A stretch of DNA of 64,000 nucleotides from Onchocerca volvulus (taxonomy: Eukaryota; Nematoda; Chromadorea; Rhabditida; Onchocercidae), in contig HG738148.1 in the NCBI GenBank assembly GCA_000499405.2, positions 7,803 to 71,802 of the forward strand, in the 5' to 3' direction. A model generated the notes under the pieces. The model worked only from the letters and a program-made list of their open reading frames with translations, had not been told where the DNA came from and did not search any database. Of the stretch, positions 53,847 through 64,000 are shown piece after piece (the stretch's first letter is position 1; every line of letters starts with the position of its first letter). A program made the position numbers and the translations under genes.

Positions 53847-55514
53847 TTCCGGTGAAATTTGCTTGGAAAAAATGCTTTTTCTTTGACTTCTGAAACTTTC
53901 AGCCAAAATTAACACTTCAGATTCTAACGATTACTATCTTAATTCCAATTTCAAGAACATCTTGTCTCACTGCGTAATTTTAGCTGTTTGTCGAAAAATT
54001 CCTCAATAAACCTAGAAAATTTCGTCCTTACAGTGAACAATCTCATACTAATAGTTATTCCTGCTCAAGTATTAACCAAATTCAGATGTCCAAATCTTAT
54101 TCCAAAACTTCCAGGATGTCGGTAAAATCCGAAAGATGTGATTAGAATATCTAAAGGTCTCGGCTAATGGCACTAAATAACTGTCGAACTGTTGCTATTG
54201 CTGTGATGAACTTGAACTGTACATTTCTCCAGAATCCAAATCTTTTAAATCCTTTCGGGGTTACTCCTTCTTTTTTGATCTCCAATGTCGCCTTATGATT
54301 GGTCGATCTTATTTTGTTTATCTCCTAATCGAAGGGTTTTGGCGGCAAACATGTGTATCATTTTGCGATTGACATGTTTATCAGCTTGTTAGCCCTTCCG
54401 AAACTATCTTCGTGATTGTTGATCCTTATCATTCCTTGTTTAAAATAATTATAATTTTCGGATTTTCCCATCATGAGAGCACTGAGAGCGAAAATTCCAA
54501 GTTAATATCTGAAGAAAAATACTAATTTGAGCAAAGAACAAAGAAAGTCATTTCAAACTAATTTCTAAAGAGTTTTTATATATGGCGGAAATGCAAAATT
54601 CGAATTAAAAAATTAGTAAAAAATCCAATATGAAACAATTGAAAACGTAACATAAGCGGAAAATTTGAAAATGTGTGTAAATAAAAGAGGTGAAAATATA
54701 ACATGCTCTTATTTATTTATTAAATATTCAATAAAAATAATCTTTCTAATTTTATTACGATTTGCGAAAATCGCCAATTCATTGCAACAGTTCGACTATC
54801 TTACTACCAGCTACAAAAACACTTGGATCAACACTATACTGCACAAAGATACACCAACTCGAAGGGATATTTTGGTGATGGACAAGGCGAATAACTTGTT
54901 TGATCGAAATAAATTATGAATTTTGCATTTTTAAAATCATTCAAAATTTCGGACTAAATTTGAAAAGAGCATGGATCATTTCCATTTCTCACTATTTTCA
55001 ATATCATTTTGCTCGTTTAATATATAGTATTAATTTTTTTGTTTAAAAATTTCATTATATCTCAAAATATTTAATTTTTATCTTTTTTTTTGGAATTTTT
55101 TATTTAAATACAGATTATTTTCGATCAATTAACTTAACTTTTTAATTGATCGTAGATCAACTACTGATTATGGTACTTTGGCATATTTAAATATTTTTTA
55201 TATACTTTAATTTATTGTTTTTATTTAGGCGTCCGATAAATTAAACAATAAACATGGATCTTGCAATGTGCAAAAAGAAACAAATACAACTCTTCAGAGA
55301 AGAAAGAGTAAAAAATAAAACGTCGTTTTTTTCTGAAAATTTTCGATTGTTACTTTCCATATGTTTTTAATATCAATTTTTTTTTTACACTTATTTATTA
55401 TTTTTTATTGCACAATATTTCAAATTTCATCATAATTTTCCAAATTTGAATAAATCGCAGCATTTAAATATCATTCGTTGATAGCAGTAATATTAGGGAT
55501 TGTAATTTATTATA
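53847..55514. other. upstream flank of copy A and spacer to copy B
   Basis: Within 53847-54600 parallel sequence exists upstream of copy B. A short minus-strand frame near 54030 (MRLFTVRTKFSRFIEEFF) might be a further 5' exon. The rest (54600-55514) is AT-rich spacer with nothing recognised. Confidence 0.4.
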
Positions 55515-56679
55515 CCATGGCGATAATGATCTAAGTAATCTTTTTATAAGTTGTAATGTTGGAAATAATTTACGTATGGCAATATAATTTGAAAGACCAA
55601 AAGTATTTTTAACATTTTAACTTGAAAGTAATTTAAAAATGAAACGAATATTTATTTCTGAAATTCCTAAAGGCCTGCAAAAGTGAATGGTCTACCGATT
55701 TTTTTTACTACCAGATCTGATATAATATGTTCTGAGTAGTAGAAAATTTGAATCTATGTTTATAGTTAAATTCATAATTCCACTTAACAAAACCGGTGTT
55801 TTGAGGTTCATTTACACTCATTTGCAGAATATTCAAGATATTGTATCACTTTTTAATGTCGTAGGGTATTGGACTGATAATTGGGTAGAGTATTGGGCGA
55901 AATTTATAAATGATAACAAATAAATATAACTATGCGAATATAAATTCTATCTCCACACGTAAAATTTTAATTGCTATAATCTCATACATTTGCATATGTT
56001 CATTTTCATGCTAAATTGTTCTTTCCAAACATAAACAAATCTTCTCCTTCATCGCATTCAGCTTGTTCAGTTTTAAGCGTAGCTCATTAAGCTGAATAAT
56101 AATAATATCAATCGGAGAAACATGGCTTTAACCTTCATTTTACCGACTATAATTACTTTAATTGTCTAATCATCAAAATGTAAAAGTTCTATCAAAAGAA
56201 ACCCACTTTCAAAGCAAAATATATACATTGATAATATACTCGATTAATTTTCGCTTCGATCATTTCTCGTTCTTTCTTCAAATCGTTATTGAATTCTTAA
56301 TTTTTTTTTTTTTTAGTTGTCACAAATCCTTCATACCTAAATTACGCGAGCGAAACTATGATAATCAAATTGGTAAATATAAATGGATATGGTTGCCAAT
56401 TTAATAGAGGAAAGAACTTTTTTATGAAATNTTTTTTTTTTTTTTTTTTTTTTTTTAGTTGTCACAAATCCTTCATATCTAAATTACGCGAACGAACTAT
56501 GATAATCAAATTGGTAAATATAAACGGATATGGTTGCCAATTTAATAGAGGAAAGAACTTTTTTATGAAATCAATATAATACAAAATGCATCCGAGATGC
56601 ATGAAAAATATGATCAAAATCACATACATCGCGATATATCTTCCAGTTGATATTTTATTTTTTCAATTCTTGCTGACAT
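55515..56679 (-). pseudogene. coiled-coil/SOCS-box gene, copy B, degenerate
   Basis: Equivalent of copy A. The counterpart of the first exon (MSARIEKIKYQLE, ATG at 56677-56679) has lost its splice donor. The second is interrupted by an A run and a stop. The third keeps IQLNELRLKLNKL. The SOCS-box counterpart at 55520-55595 retains IAIRKLFPTLQL but lacks the first BC-box residues and the whole GRFVENLPIP segment. Several independent lesions indicate a pseudogene. Confidence 0.75.
56301..56570 (+). repeat. unmerged contig overlap around N at 56431
   Basis: The 130 bp from the T run at 56301 to 56430 reappear after the N at 56432-56570 with minor changes, again with the N exactly at the border. 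Likely an assembly artefact inside copy B. Confidence 0.8.
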
Positions 56680-56862
56680 TTTCAGCGATAAAATGTGTTT
56701 CTTCTTCAAATTCTGGAATTTAAAACTAAAGTTAACATTTTGAATTGACACTCCTCAGTTCCAATTCTAGGAACATCTTTTTTCAGTGGATAATTTTATT
56801 TGTAAGAAATTTCTTAATCAACCTAGAAGGTTTCATCTTTGCAACAAATAATGGCATATTAA

Positions 56863-59800
56863 TAGCTATTCCTGCTCAAGTATTAGCCGAAACTCAGATA
56901 TCTAAATCTAATTCCAAAACTCTTGGTATATCAGAAAAATTCGAAAGATGGAATTAGACATGTAGAAGAATATCTAAAAAGGTTCAGCTCGCGGTGCCAG
57001 ATAATTGTTGAACTGCTGCTATTACTGCAATGGACATGAATTATGCTCTGCTCCAAAATCCGAATCATTTAAATCCTTTCGGAGTTCCTCCTCCTTTCTT
57101 GATCTCCAACGTATCGCTTTATAGATAGTCAATACTTTACTTTATTTATCTGTAAATTGGAGAGTTTTGGTGATAAATATGCTTACCATTTTGGCGGTAA
57201 ATATATATTTCGTTTTTGGCGGTTAACATGTTCATCGGCTTGTTTATTTTCTTTGATACTATTTTTGCAATTCTTGACTTTCACCACTTCTTGCTTGCAA
57301 AAATTACATTTTTCGGATTTTCCCGTCACGGCAGCTTTATGAGGGCAAAAATAATAAGTTGAACAAAAAACAAAGAAAGTCGATTCAAACTAATTAGAAA
57401 GCATTTTTTATGTGAAGCAGAAATGCAGAGTTCGAATCAAAAAAAACGACAAAAGACCCAATATGAAACGATAGAAAATGTAACATAAGTGAAAAATTGA
57501 AAATGTATGTAAATAAAAAAAGGGAAAATATAAACAGGGAACAAACTCAAAGGAAAACGAAACATATCAGAATTTGATTCATACAATTATAATGGAGACA
57601 AAAATAGTAAAATGGACAAGTGAAAATTTTTGAAAATTTGCATAACTTGATTTCTGGAAGTTTACAGTATCCCGTCTTTTAAAACCATACTGAATTCTGA
57701 ATCCTTCCATTAATAATACTACGAAGTAATGAAATGAAAAATCCAGTAGGAAGTGAAATACAACTCAACGATTTCTTATTTCTTCACAAAAAATGATCCA
57801 GTTTAATTTCGTTTCTTTCCGGATTAAAATTTAATAAATTGTCGAAAAAAAATAACAAGCACTTGAAATTATTTAAATCAGAAGGAATAGATTTTTTAAA
57901 ATCTTTTTCACGCATACTTTACATAACGTCCATTCAATTAAGCTTAGAAGATGAAGTGAAAATAAATGAACTAAACAGAAAAACCTTGGAAAGACTAATT
58001 TTAATCATTTGATAAATACATCAAATATATCACGGCGATAAAAATCCAAGTAATTTTTTAACCTCGAGGGTATCGGAAGATTTTCCACAAATCGGCCATT
58101 CACAAGTTGTGATGTTGGGAATAACTTGCGAATAGCAAGACGACAGAGATGTAAAAGTTTTGACACCTACAATTTATAAAATTTAAAAAGCCAAAGTATT
58201 TTTAATATTCATCTTAAATAAAATTGAAATCTATCTAAAAATGAAATAATATTTTATTGTTTTCGATTTTTTCTAAAATTTTTGAAGGCTTACACCAATT
58301 TTTTTGTTACCCTATCTGGTATAATATATCGTTACCAGTAAAAAATTTGGTACTATTTTATAATTTAATTCATNTAGCTATTCCTGCTCAAGTATTAGCC
58401 GAAACTCAGATATCTAAATCTAATTCCAAAACTCTTGGTATATCAGAAAAATTCGAAAGATGGAATTAGACATGTAGAAGAATATCTAAAAAGGTTCAGC
58501 TCGCGGTGCCAGATAATTGTTGAACTGCTGCTATTACTGCAATGGACATGAATTATGCTCTGCTCCAAAATCCGAATCATTTAAATCCTTTCGGAGTTCC
58601 TCCTCCTTTCTTGATCTCCAACGTATCGCTTTATAGATAGTCAATACTTTACTTTATTTATCTGTAAATTGGAGAGTTTTGGTGATAAATATGCTTACCA
58701 TTTTGGCGGTAAATATATATTTCGTTTTTGGCGGTTAACATGTTCATCGGCTTGTTTATTTTCTTTGACACTATTTTTGCAATTCTTGACTTTCACCACT
58801 TCTTGCTTGCAAAAATTACATTTTTCGGATTTTCCCGTCACGGCAGCTTTATGAGGGCAAAAATAATAAGTTGAACAAAAAACAAAGAAAGTCGATTCAA
58901 ACTAATTAGAAAGCATTTTTTATGTGAGGCAGAAATGCAGAGTTCGAATCAAAAAAAAACGACAACAGATCCAATATGAAAAATAGAAAATGTAACATAA
59001 GTGAAAAATTGAAAATGTATGTAAATAAAAAAAGGGAAAATATAAACAGGGAACAAACTCAAAGGAAAACGAAACATATCAGAATTTGATTCATACAATT
59101 ATAATGGAGACAAAAATAGTAAAATGGACAAGTGAAAATTTTTGAAAATTTGCATAACTTGATTTCTGGAAGTTTACAGTATCCCGTCTTTTAAAACCAT
59201 ACTGAATTCTGAATCCTTCCATTAATAATACTACGAAGTAATGAAATGAAAAATCCAGTAGGAAGTGAAATACAACTCAACGATTTCTTATTTCTTCACA
59301 AAAAATGATCCAGTTTAATTTCGTTTCTTTCCGGATTAAAATTTAATAAATTGTCGAAAAAAAATAACAAGCACTTGAAATTATTTAAATCAGAAGGAAT
59401 AGATTTTTTAAAATCTTTTTCACGCATACTTTACATAACGTCCATTCAATTAAGCTTAGAAGATGAAGTGAAAATGGATGAAATAACAGAAAAACCTTGG
59501 AAAGACTAATTTTAATCATTTGATAAATACATCAAATATATCACGGCGATAAAAATCCAAGTAATTTTTTAACCTCGAGGGTATCGGAAGATTTTCCACA
59601 AATCGGCCATTCACAAGTTGTGATGTTGGGAATAACTTGCGAATAGCAAGACGACAGAGATGTAAAAGTTTTGACACCTACAATTTATAAAATTTAAAAA
59701 GCCAAAGTATTTCTAATATTCATCTTAAATAAAATTGAAATCTATCTAAAAATGAAATAATATTTTATTGTTTTCGATTTTTTCTAAAATTTTTGAAGGC

Positions 59801-59885
59801 TTACACCAATTTTTTTGTTACCCTATCTGGTATAATATATCGTTACCAGTAAAAAATTTGGTACTATTTTTATAATTTAATTCAT
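56863..59885 (+). repeat. 1511 bp near-identical direct repeat split by N at 58374
   Basis: Positions 56863-58373 and 58375-59885 have the same length (1511 bp) and differ by only a handful of substitutions and one or two indels. The break is a single N with no spacer. This fits two alleles or overlapping contig ends placed head to tail, not a biological tandem duplication. The second copy continues without a break into the ankyrin gene, while the first connects to copy B. Confidence 0.85.
58005..58166 (-). CDS. SOCS-box exon, probable second allele of 59516-59677
   Basis: Encodes VSKLLHLCRLAIRKLF, then LPIPSRLKNYL and the stop at 58005-58007, identical in layout to the terminal exon of the ankyrin gene at 59516-59677. 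Its upstream sequence ends at the N at 58374, before the next exon. It is best read as the same exon assembled twice. Confidence 0.7.
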   Translation of the reverse strand: MSKLLHLCRLAIRKLFPTSQLVNGRFVENLPIPSRLKNYLDFYRRDIFDVFIK

Positions 59886-62800
59886 ATAATTCGATTAATC
59901 TATAGCCCTCCGAATTGTTCGAGAACAAAACAATCCTTCAAATTACTTTAGGTTTATTAGAGCCANTTAATTCATATAATTCGATTAATCTATAGCCCTC
60001 CGAATTGTTCGAGAACAAAACAATCCTTCAAATTACTTTAGGTTTATTAGAGCCAATAACATCAGCTATCTCATTACAACAAGCTGGTATATTTGGTGAG
60101 AAATCCACGAATATTTTCAATAATGCTCGGATATCAAAAATATCTGGTGAATTTATAACATCTTGCACGAGTGAATAGCCATTTTTGCATTTGCACCAAT
60201 TCTGAAATGAGTTGCCGCACTTTTTTCTTTTTTTTCTTTTTTTTTTTCTATTTTTTTTTTTGATAATAAAATATTTTTTGATTCTTTTAATTTTGATACA
60301 TGGATCTCATCAAAACCAAAGTCATTCTGAATGTGCAAAGCTTGGTATAATGCGATCATATCTTCCATGTGTGTTACAGAATAATTAATTGAAAGATTTC
60401 GATTGATATTTTATTGTTAACAGTAAATTAGATTGATTGACTGCAAATGATGGAAATATTGGACATACCTTTAGCATTGGATCTAATCCACTGATCAGAA
60501 GTAAAAACAATTGATCACGTTTACACCATGATAAACTGACGAGCACTGCATCTGGCACATCACATTTCCTCTCATCACTAAAAAATTCTGATTTATTTGA
60601 TATTTCGAGAATACTTTATAAAGTATTACCAAACTTTTTATCTATGAAATAAATGCATTTTTTTTTCTTGGAATATAATTTCAATTTGAAGACCTTAAAT
60701 TGTTTTTTTGAAACATTCCTATATTAAGTATTTCAATATTAAGATGACAAAGCAAACATTTCAACAGTTGAAAAAATTGCGTGCATTCTCTTTATTTGAA
60801 TTTTTGTTATTTCACCAATTTAAAAAAAAAAAAAAAGAAATATTTTTTTAAAATCTCTCAACAATTAATGATGCCATATTTAAAAAAATTTTTTATATTT
60901 CTATGCACTGAATTCTCTAATTGAAAAAAAAAATACATTCTTTTTATTTTTGCTTGAAATTGAAATAACCACCTCATAGCATTAATATCGACATCATTTT
61001 GTAGGAATTGAAACAGAATATCCAAACGACTATGTCGCCAAAGGGCGAACAGAAAAGGTGAAAAGCATTTGCTTGTATAAGTCATCTAATAGAAATAAAA
61101 ATTAGAATGAGTTTTATTGAAAGTTTCGCATAAAAGATAGTTGTCAAAATTTAGGCAATCGTTAAATATCAAGAGATGAATAAAAAGTTTTAAAGGTACG
61201 AATATTTTTATATTAAACAAGCAGAATTCAAAAAAAAAAATTGAAGAATGAAATTTGAATATAAACAGGAAAAATGAATGAATATGAGAGAGATCAAAAC
61301 AATATATTACTTTAGCACCAGCTTTAATTAATAATTCGACAATTGAAGTATTTTGTCGCCATTCAGCTTCACGTAATGCCGTACAATATCGGCGTGTAAA
61401 TAAGGGCATCGTATATGGAGCAAGCATTCCAATCTCTTCTACTCGATAACTCGGAACCTAAAAACTATATCTTTAATTCAAATATTTTCATAATCTTTAT
61501 GAATTAATATTTTCTAACAAAAAATTTTAACTTGTATTATGGTTTTGGTGGTACAAAATGAAAATGTTATGATTATACAAAGTGGTAAATATGTCTAGCT
61601 TTTTATTTTCAAAGTAAATTTTTACTTCAACAGAGTAGCCAGATTTTATTAGCAAAGCGATAGAATCGTAAGAATCATTAGAAGCAGCTGCCAGAATTGG
61701 ATCAACCTAAAAGATCATTTTATTGAATAATAAAAGTTAATTCATACACACAAGTACAAATTAATTTCCGTTTTGACATTTAATTTCATGGTATGTAAGA
61801 GTTGACTATTCATAAATTTAGACAGAATTGAAAAATGAATCAATTCATTAATCGAAAAACAGTGATCAATAAGCTACTTACTGTTTCTTTTAATACTTCA
61901 CGATTTACATGCGGTAGAAGTAGCTCAATACATTTCGGGTGATTATTTAAAGCAGCTGAAGCAATTGGATGTATTTTACCAGGAAACCAGGCAAGTGCTC
62001 CTATTATATTGCAATTTGCACCATATTCAATTAATAATTCAAGAATCTGCAAAAATGATTAAAATGGACATTCAAGATATGCTTTTTTGTTAAGGACTGA
62101 AGGATTGAAAATCAGTTTCAATGTGGTCGATAATTAATCCAAACATACTGATTGCTCAATTCGGTTTATTTCAGTCTAATTCAAGTTTTGTTTTTTAATT
62201 CTACAACATTATACAGAATCTAGCAACTTTTCTATTTAAATTCGTAATTTCAAGGAAATTAAAAAAATTATTTACTCTCGCATATCCAGCAGTAGAGGCA
62301 GTCATAACACATGTTGTTTTATCTTTTGCTTGTATATTAACCAACTCAATCGCTCGTTCTGATGAAAAAAATTAAATTGAGTATTTTGAACGAGTATTAA
62401 TATAATTAGTTTATCCAACATTATACAATTAAATTCTTTTAAATCAATTTATTGCTAAAAATTTGCAATAATTCAAATCATTTTTACAAATTTAGATGAT
62501 AAATTAGGAAATAAAAAGTAAGTAAAAGTTGTGAATGATCTCCGGTTTTAGTTATTCATTTTCTCTTATGCAAAAGACAATTTGATACTTTGTATTATTC
62601 AGTTAAATAATTTCACATATAATTAATCAACTAAAAAAAATAAATCATTCAAACGCTTAAGAAAAAATTCTGAAAATATTCATACTTCCGGCTTTCATCA
62701 AAAACCATTTGACGCCGTCATAGAAATTCTTTTTCGTGGCAATCAATAATGGCGTGTAACCGTCCTCATCAGTATCAAATATATTACAACCCCATTTGAC

Positions 62801-64000
62801 GAATTTTTGTATCATTGACTAAGAAAAAAGTGAATTAAATTTAAGTTTCGATCATTCTATTCCCTTTTTAAACATATCGTTCTACGTATAGAATTGTCTA
62901 ACGGTACCGTATTTTTACAAAAACAATATTTTTCTTTGATCAGTTGATGAAACTTTACAAATGATGAGGTGCGGAAAGACAAATTGATAAAATTAATTAA
63001 AATAAAATACTATTATACCATATCCATTTTTTTTGTAGCTTCACGCAATAACCACCCCATTCCATCAGACAAGTTTATTTCATTGGCACCGTATTCAATT
63101 AATAATTTAATTAATTTATAATTTCTCGATTTTATTGCTTGTTGCAAAGGTTCATTTCCATCGTAATCTTTAATATTCGGATTTGCTCCCTGAAAAGATT
63201 CGGAATTTTTGCTTAATAAATCAAACTTAAATTATCATATTTTGATTGAAATTTGAAGAAAAGAACAGATGAGCAGTAAGAGTGAAAATTTTTTACAGTC
63301 ATTTCAATTTCTGATAATTCTAACCAATTTTTAAAGCAGAATGATTAAGCATTTATTATAAAATATCCAAATCTTTGAATGCATCAATTCATTTTGGTCA
63401 CATTATGCCAATCTATTCATTTATTTTACAAATAGTGAAACTAAAATTTGCAAACATACACTTTCCAAGAAATATTTTGCTAATTCGTATTCCTTCTCAA
63501 TGCTCTGCTTAATTTTAGTTCTCAATGCGCTACAAATTAATAATAACGGTGTAGCGCCATCATAAGCTTGAGTATTTGGATCACAACATTCTTAAAATAA
63601 CTGATTAATAAAAATTTTTTTTTTTAAACTTTGAAACAAAACTTTAAAAAACTGGCTAATAAATTATGATAGAAGAATTGATTTAAAATTTTACTGACTG
63701 AAAAGTTATTGCAAACCTAAATTATTAATTCAAATTAACTAAATAAGCCACAAATCACAGAAATTTAAGAAAATTAATTTCCTTGCTTTCATATGAACTA
63801 TCAATTTAACCATTTTCAAATTTTTTAAAAAGGTTAGTATAATTCTATTATTATTAGTTAATAACTGTCCAATAAATATCACACCAAATTCAATTAGTCG
63901 TTTGCAACAATTCAAGCATGAAGCATATGCAGCTTTGTGAATTCGTGACATAAAATATTTTTTTGGTTCCTGTATCGTATGTAATGATGTTGAAGGACCA
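59516..64000 (-). CDS. ankyrin-repeat and SOCS-box protein (ASB family), 5' end beyond window
   Basis: Substrate receptor type for an Elongin B/C-cullin ubiquitin ligase. Exons, phases matching: 64000-63885 (partial), 63590-63460, 63189-63019, 62818-62686, 62358-62276, 62046-61882, 61706-61626, 61457-61311, 61085-60973, 60577-60469, 60326-60300 (27 bp, tentative), 60201-60037, 59677-59516. About 534 residues lie in the window. Repeated ankyrin signatures are seen: DGATPLLLICS, GANPNIKDYDGNEPLQQAI, IKLLIEYGAN, DGYTPLLIATKKN, ILELLIEYGANCNI, SIALLIKSG and SIVELLIKAGAK. The last exon is a SOCS box (LLHLCRLAIRK, then LPIPSRLKNYL). The substrate is unknown. The terminal exon was copied into the downstream coiled-coil units. 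An isoform could stop just past 60037 by reading through the donor (KVI and stop). Confidence in the domain assignment is high; the short exon is less certain. Confidence 0.88.
59877..60055 (+). repeat. unmerged contig overlap around N at 59966
   Basis: The 89 bp before the N (59877-59965) equal the 89 bp after it (59967-60055). The N marks the exact border, as at 53159 and 58374. The overlap cuts through the end of ankyrin-gene exon 12. Confidence 0.88.

Larger units (their letters stand above)
52370..58373 (+). repeat. tandem array of SOCS/coiled-coil gene units
   Basis: Three related direct units: A about 52370-54610, B about 54610-57430, and C about 57430-58373 (truncated). Landmarks repeat in the same order: an A-rich segment with GAAAATATAAA (52415, 54690, 57525), the SOCS-box exon (52.6, 55.5, 58.0 kb), coiled-coil exons (53.2-53.8 and 56.0-56.7 kb) and an upstream segment with CCTGCTCAAGTATTA (54060 and 56870). 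The units have clearly diverged, so unlike the N-bounded overlaps this is a genuine old tandem duplication. Confidence 0.75.

Noticed and set aside
56745..58854. Repeated plus-strand frames of 60-70 codons, seen in two near-identical copies
   Set aside because: The copies are the N-bounded assembly overlap; the frames oppose the SOCS/coiled-coil units and show no domain.
56863..59885. A true 1.5 kb tandem duplication
   Set aside because: The border is a single N, both copies have the same length and only a few differences, and three other Ns nearby show the same pattern, so an assembly cause is more likely.

Overview
The window looks like a nematode nuclear scaffold, most likely from a filarial or related spirurid worm. 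It is very AT-rich with long A/T homopolymers. Genes are split into many short exons. A perfect-to-near-perfect block of the nematode telomere repeat (GCCTAA/TTAGGC) lies at 8759-8810. Several genes begin right after a strong splice acceptor, as expected for spliced-leader trans-splicing. A fragment of a Rickettsiales-type NAD-glutamate dehydrogenase gene sits inside a host intron, which points to past contact with Wolbachia. All of this is read by eye; no database search was run.

Layout. 1-8.7 kb is gene-poor and holds decayed copies of material that lies intact at 16-23 kb: a frameshifted sphingosine kinase exon, and the 5' part and flank of a zinc-finger gene. Then come the interstitial telomere block (8.76 kb) and a six-exon gene of the tubby/scramblase-like type (+, 9993-13260). 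Next are a stray zinc-finger exon (14.6 kb) and a C2H2 zinc-finger gene with PLDLS motifs (-, 15.7-16.45 kb). A ten-exon sphingosine kinase (-, 19.08-24.15 kb) carries the bacterial insert in one intron. It is followed by mitochondrial ribosomal protein S34 (+, 26.99-28.66 kb), CTP synthase (+, 16 exons, 29.39-34.99 kb) and type II phosphatidylinositol 4-kinase (+, 37.86-40.34 kb). Then come an unrecognised basic nuclear-type protein with a BESS-like C-terminus (-, 41.65-45.55 kb) and the neuroendocrine chaperone 7B2 (-, 47.09-49.77 kb). From 51 kb the region is rearranged: a tandem cluster of SOCS-box exons joined to coiled-coil exons (52.4-57.4 kb), and then the 3' part of a large ankyrin-repeat and SOCS-box protein (-, 59.5 kb to beyond the right edge).

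How the genes relate. They are mostly unrelated housekeeping genes: lipid signalling kinases, nucleotide synthesis, mitochondrial translation and secretory prohormone processing. No operon is proven; S34 and CTP synthase are the only close same-strand pair (about 730 bp apart). The lineage-specific interest lies in three places: the bacterial gene fragment in the sphingosine kinase intron, the zinc-finger gene and its scattered copies, and the SOCS-box exon duplications.

Assembly caution. Four of the six isolated single N characters sit exactly where the left flank repeats the right flank (53159, 56431, 58374, 59966). These look like unmerged overlapping contig ends or two haplotypes joined in series, so the apparent 1.5 kb tandem duplication at 56.9-59.9 kb is probably not real. 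The 33-base gap at 19346-19378 lies inside the last sphingosine kinase exon.
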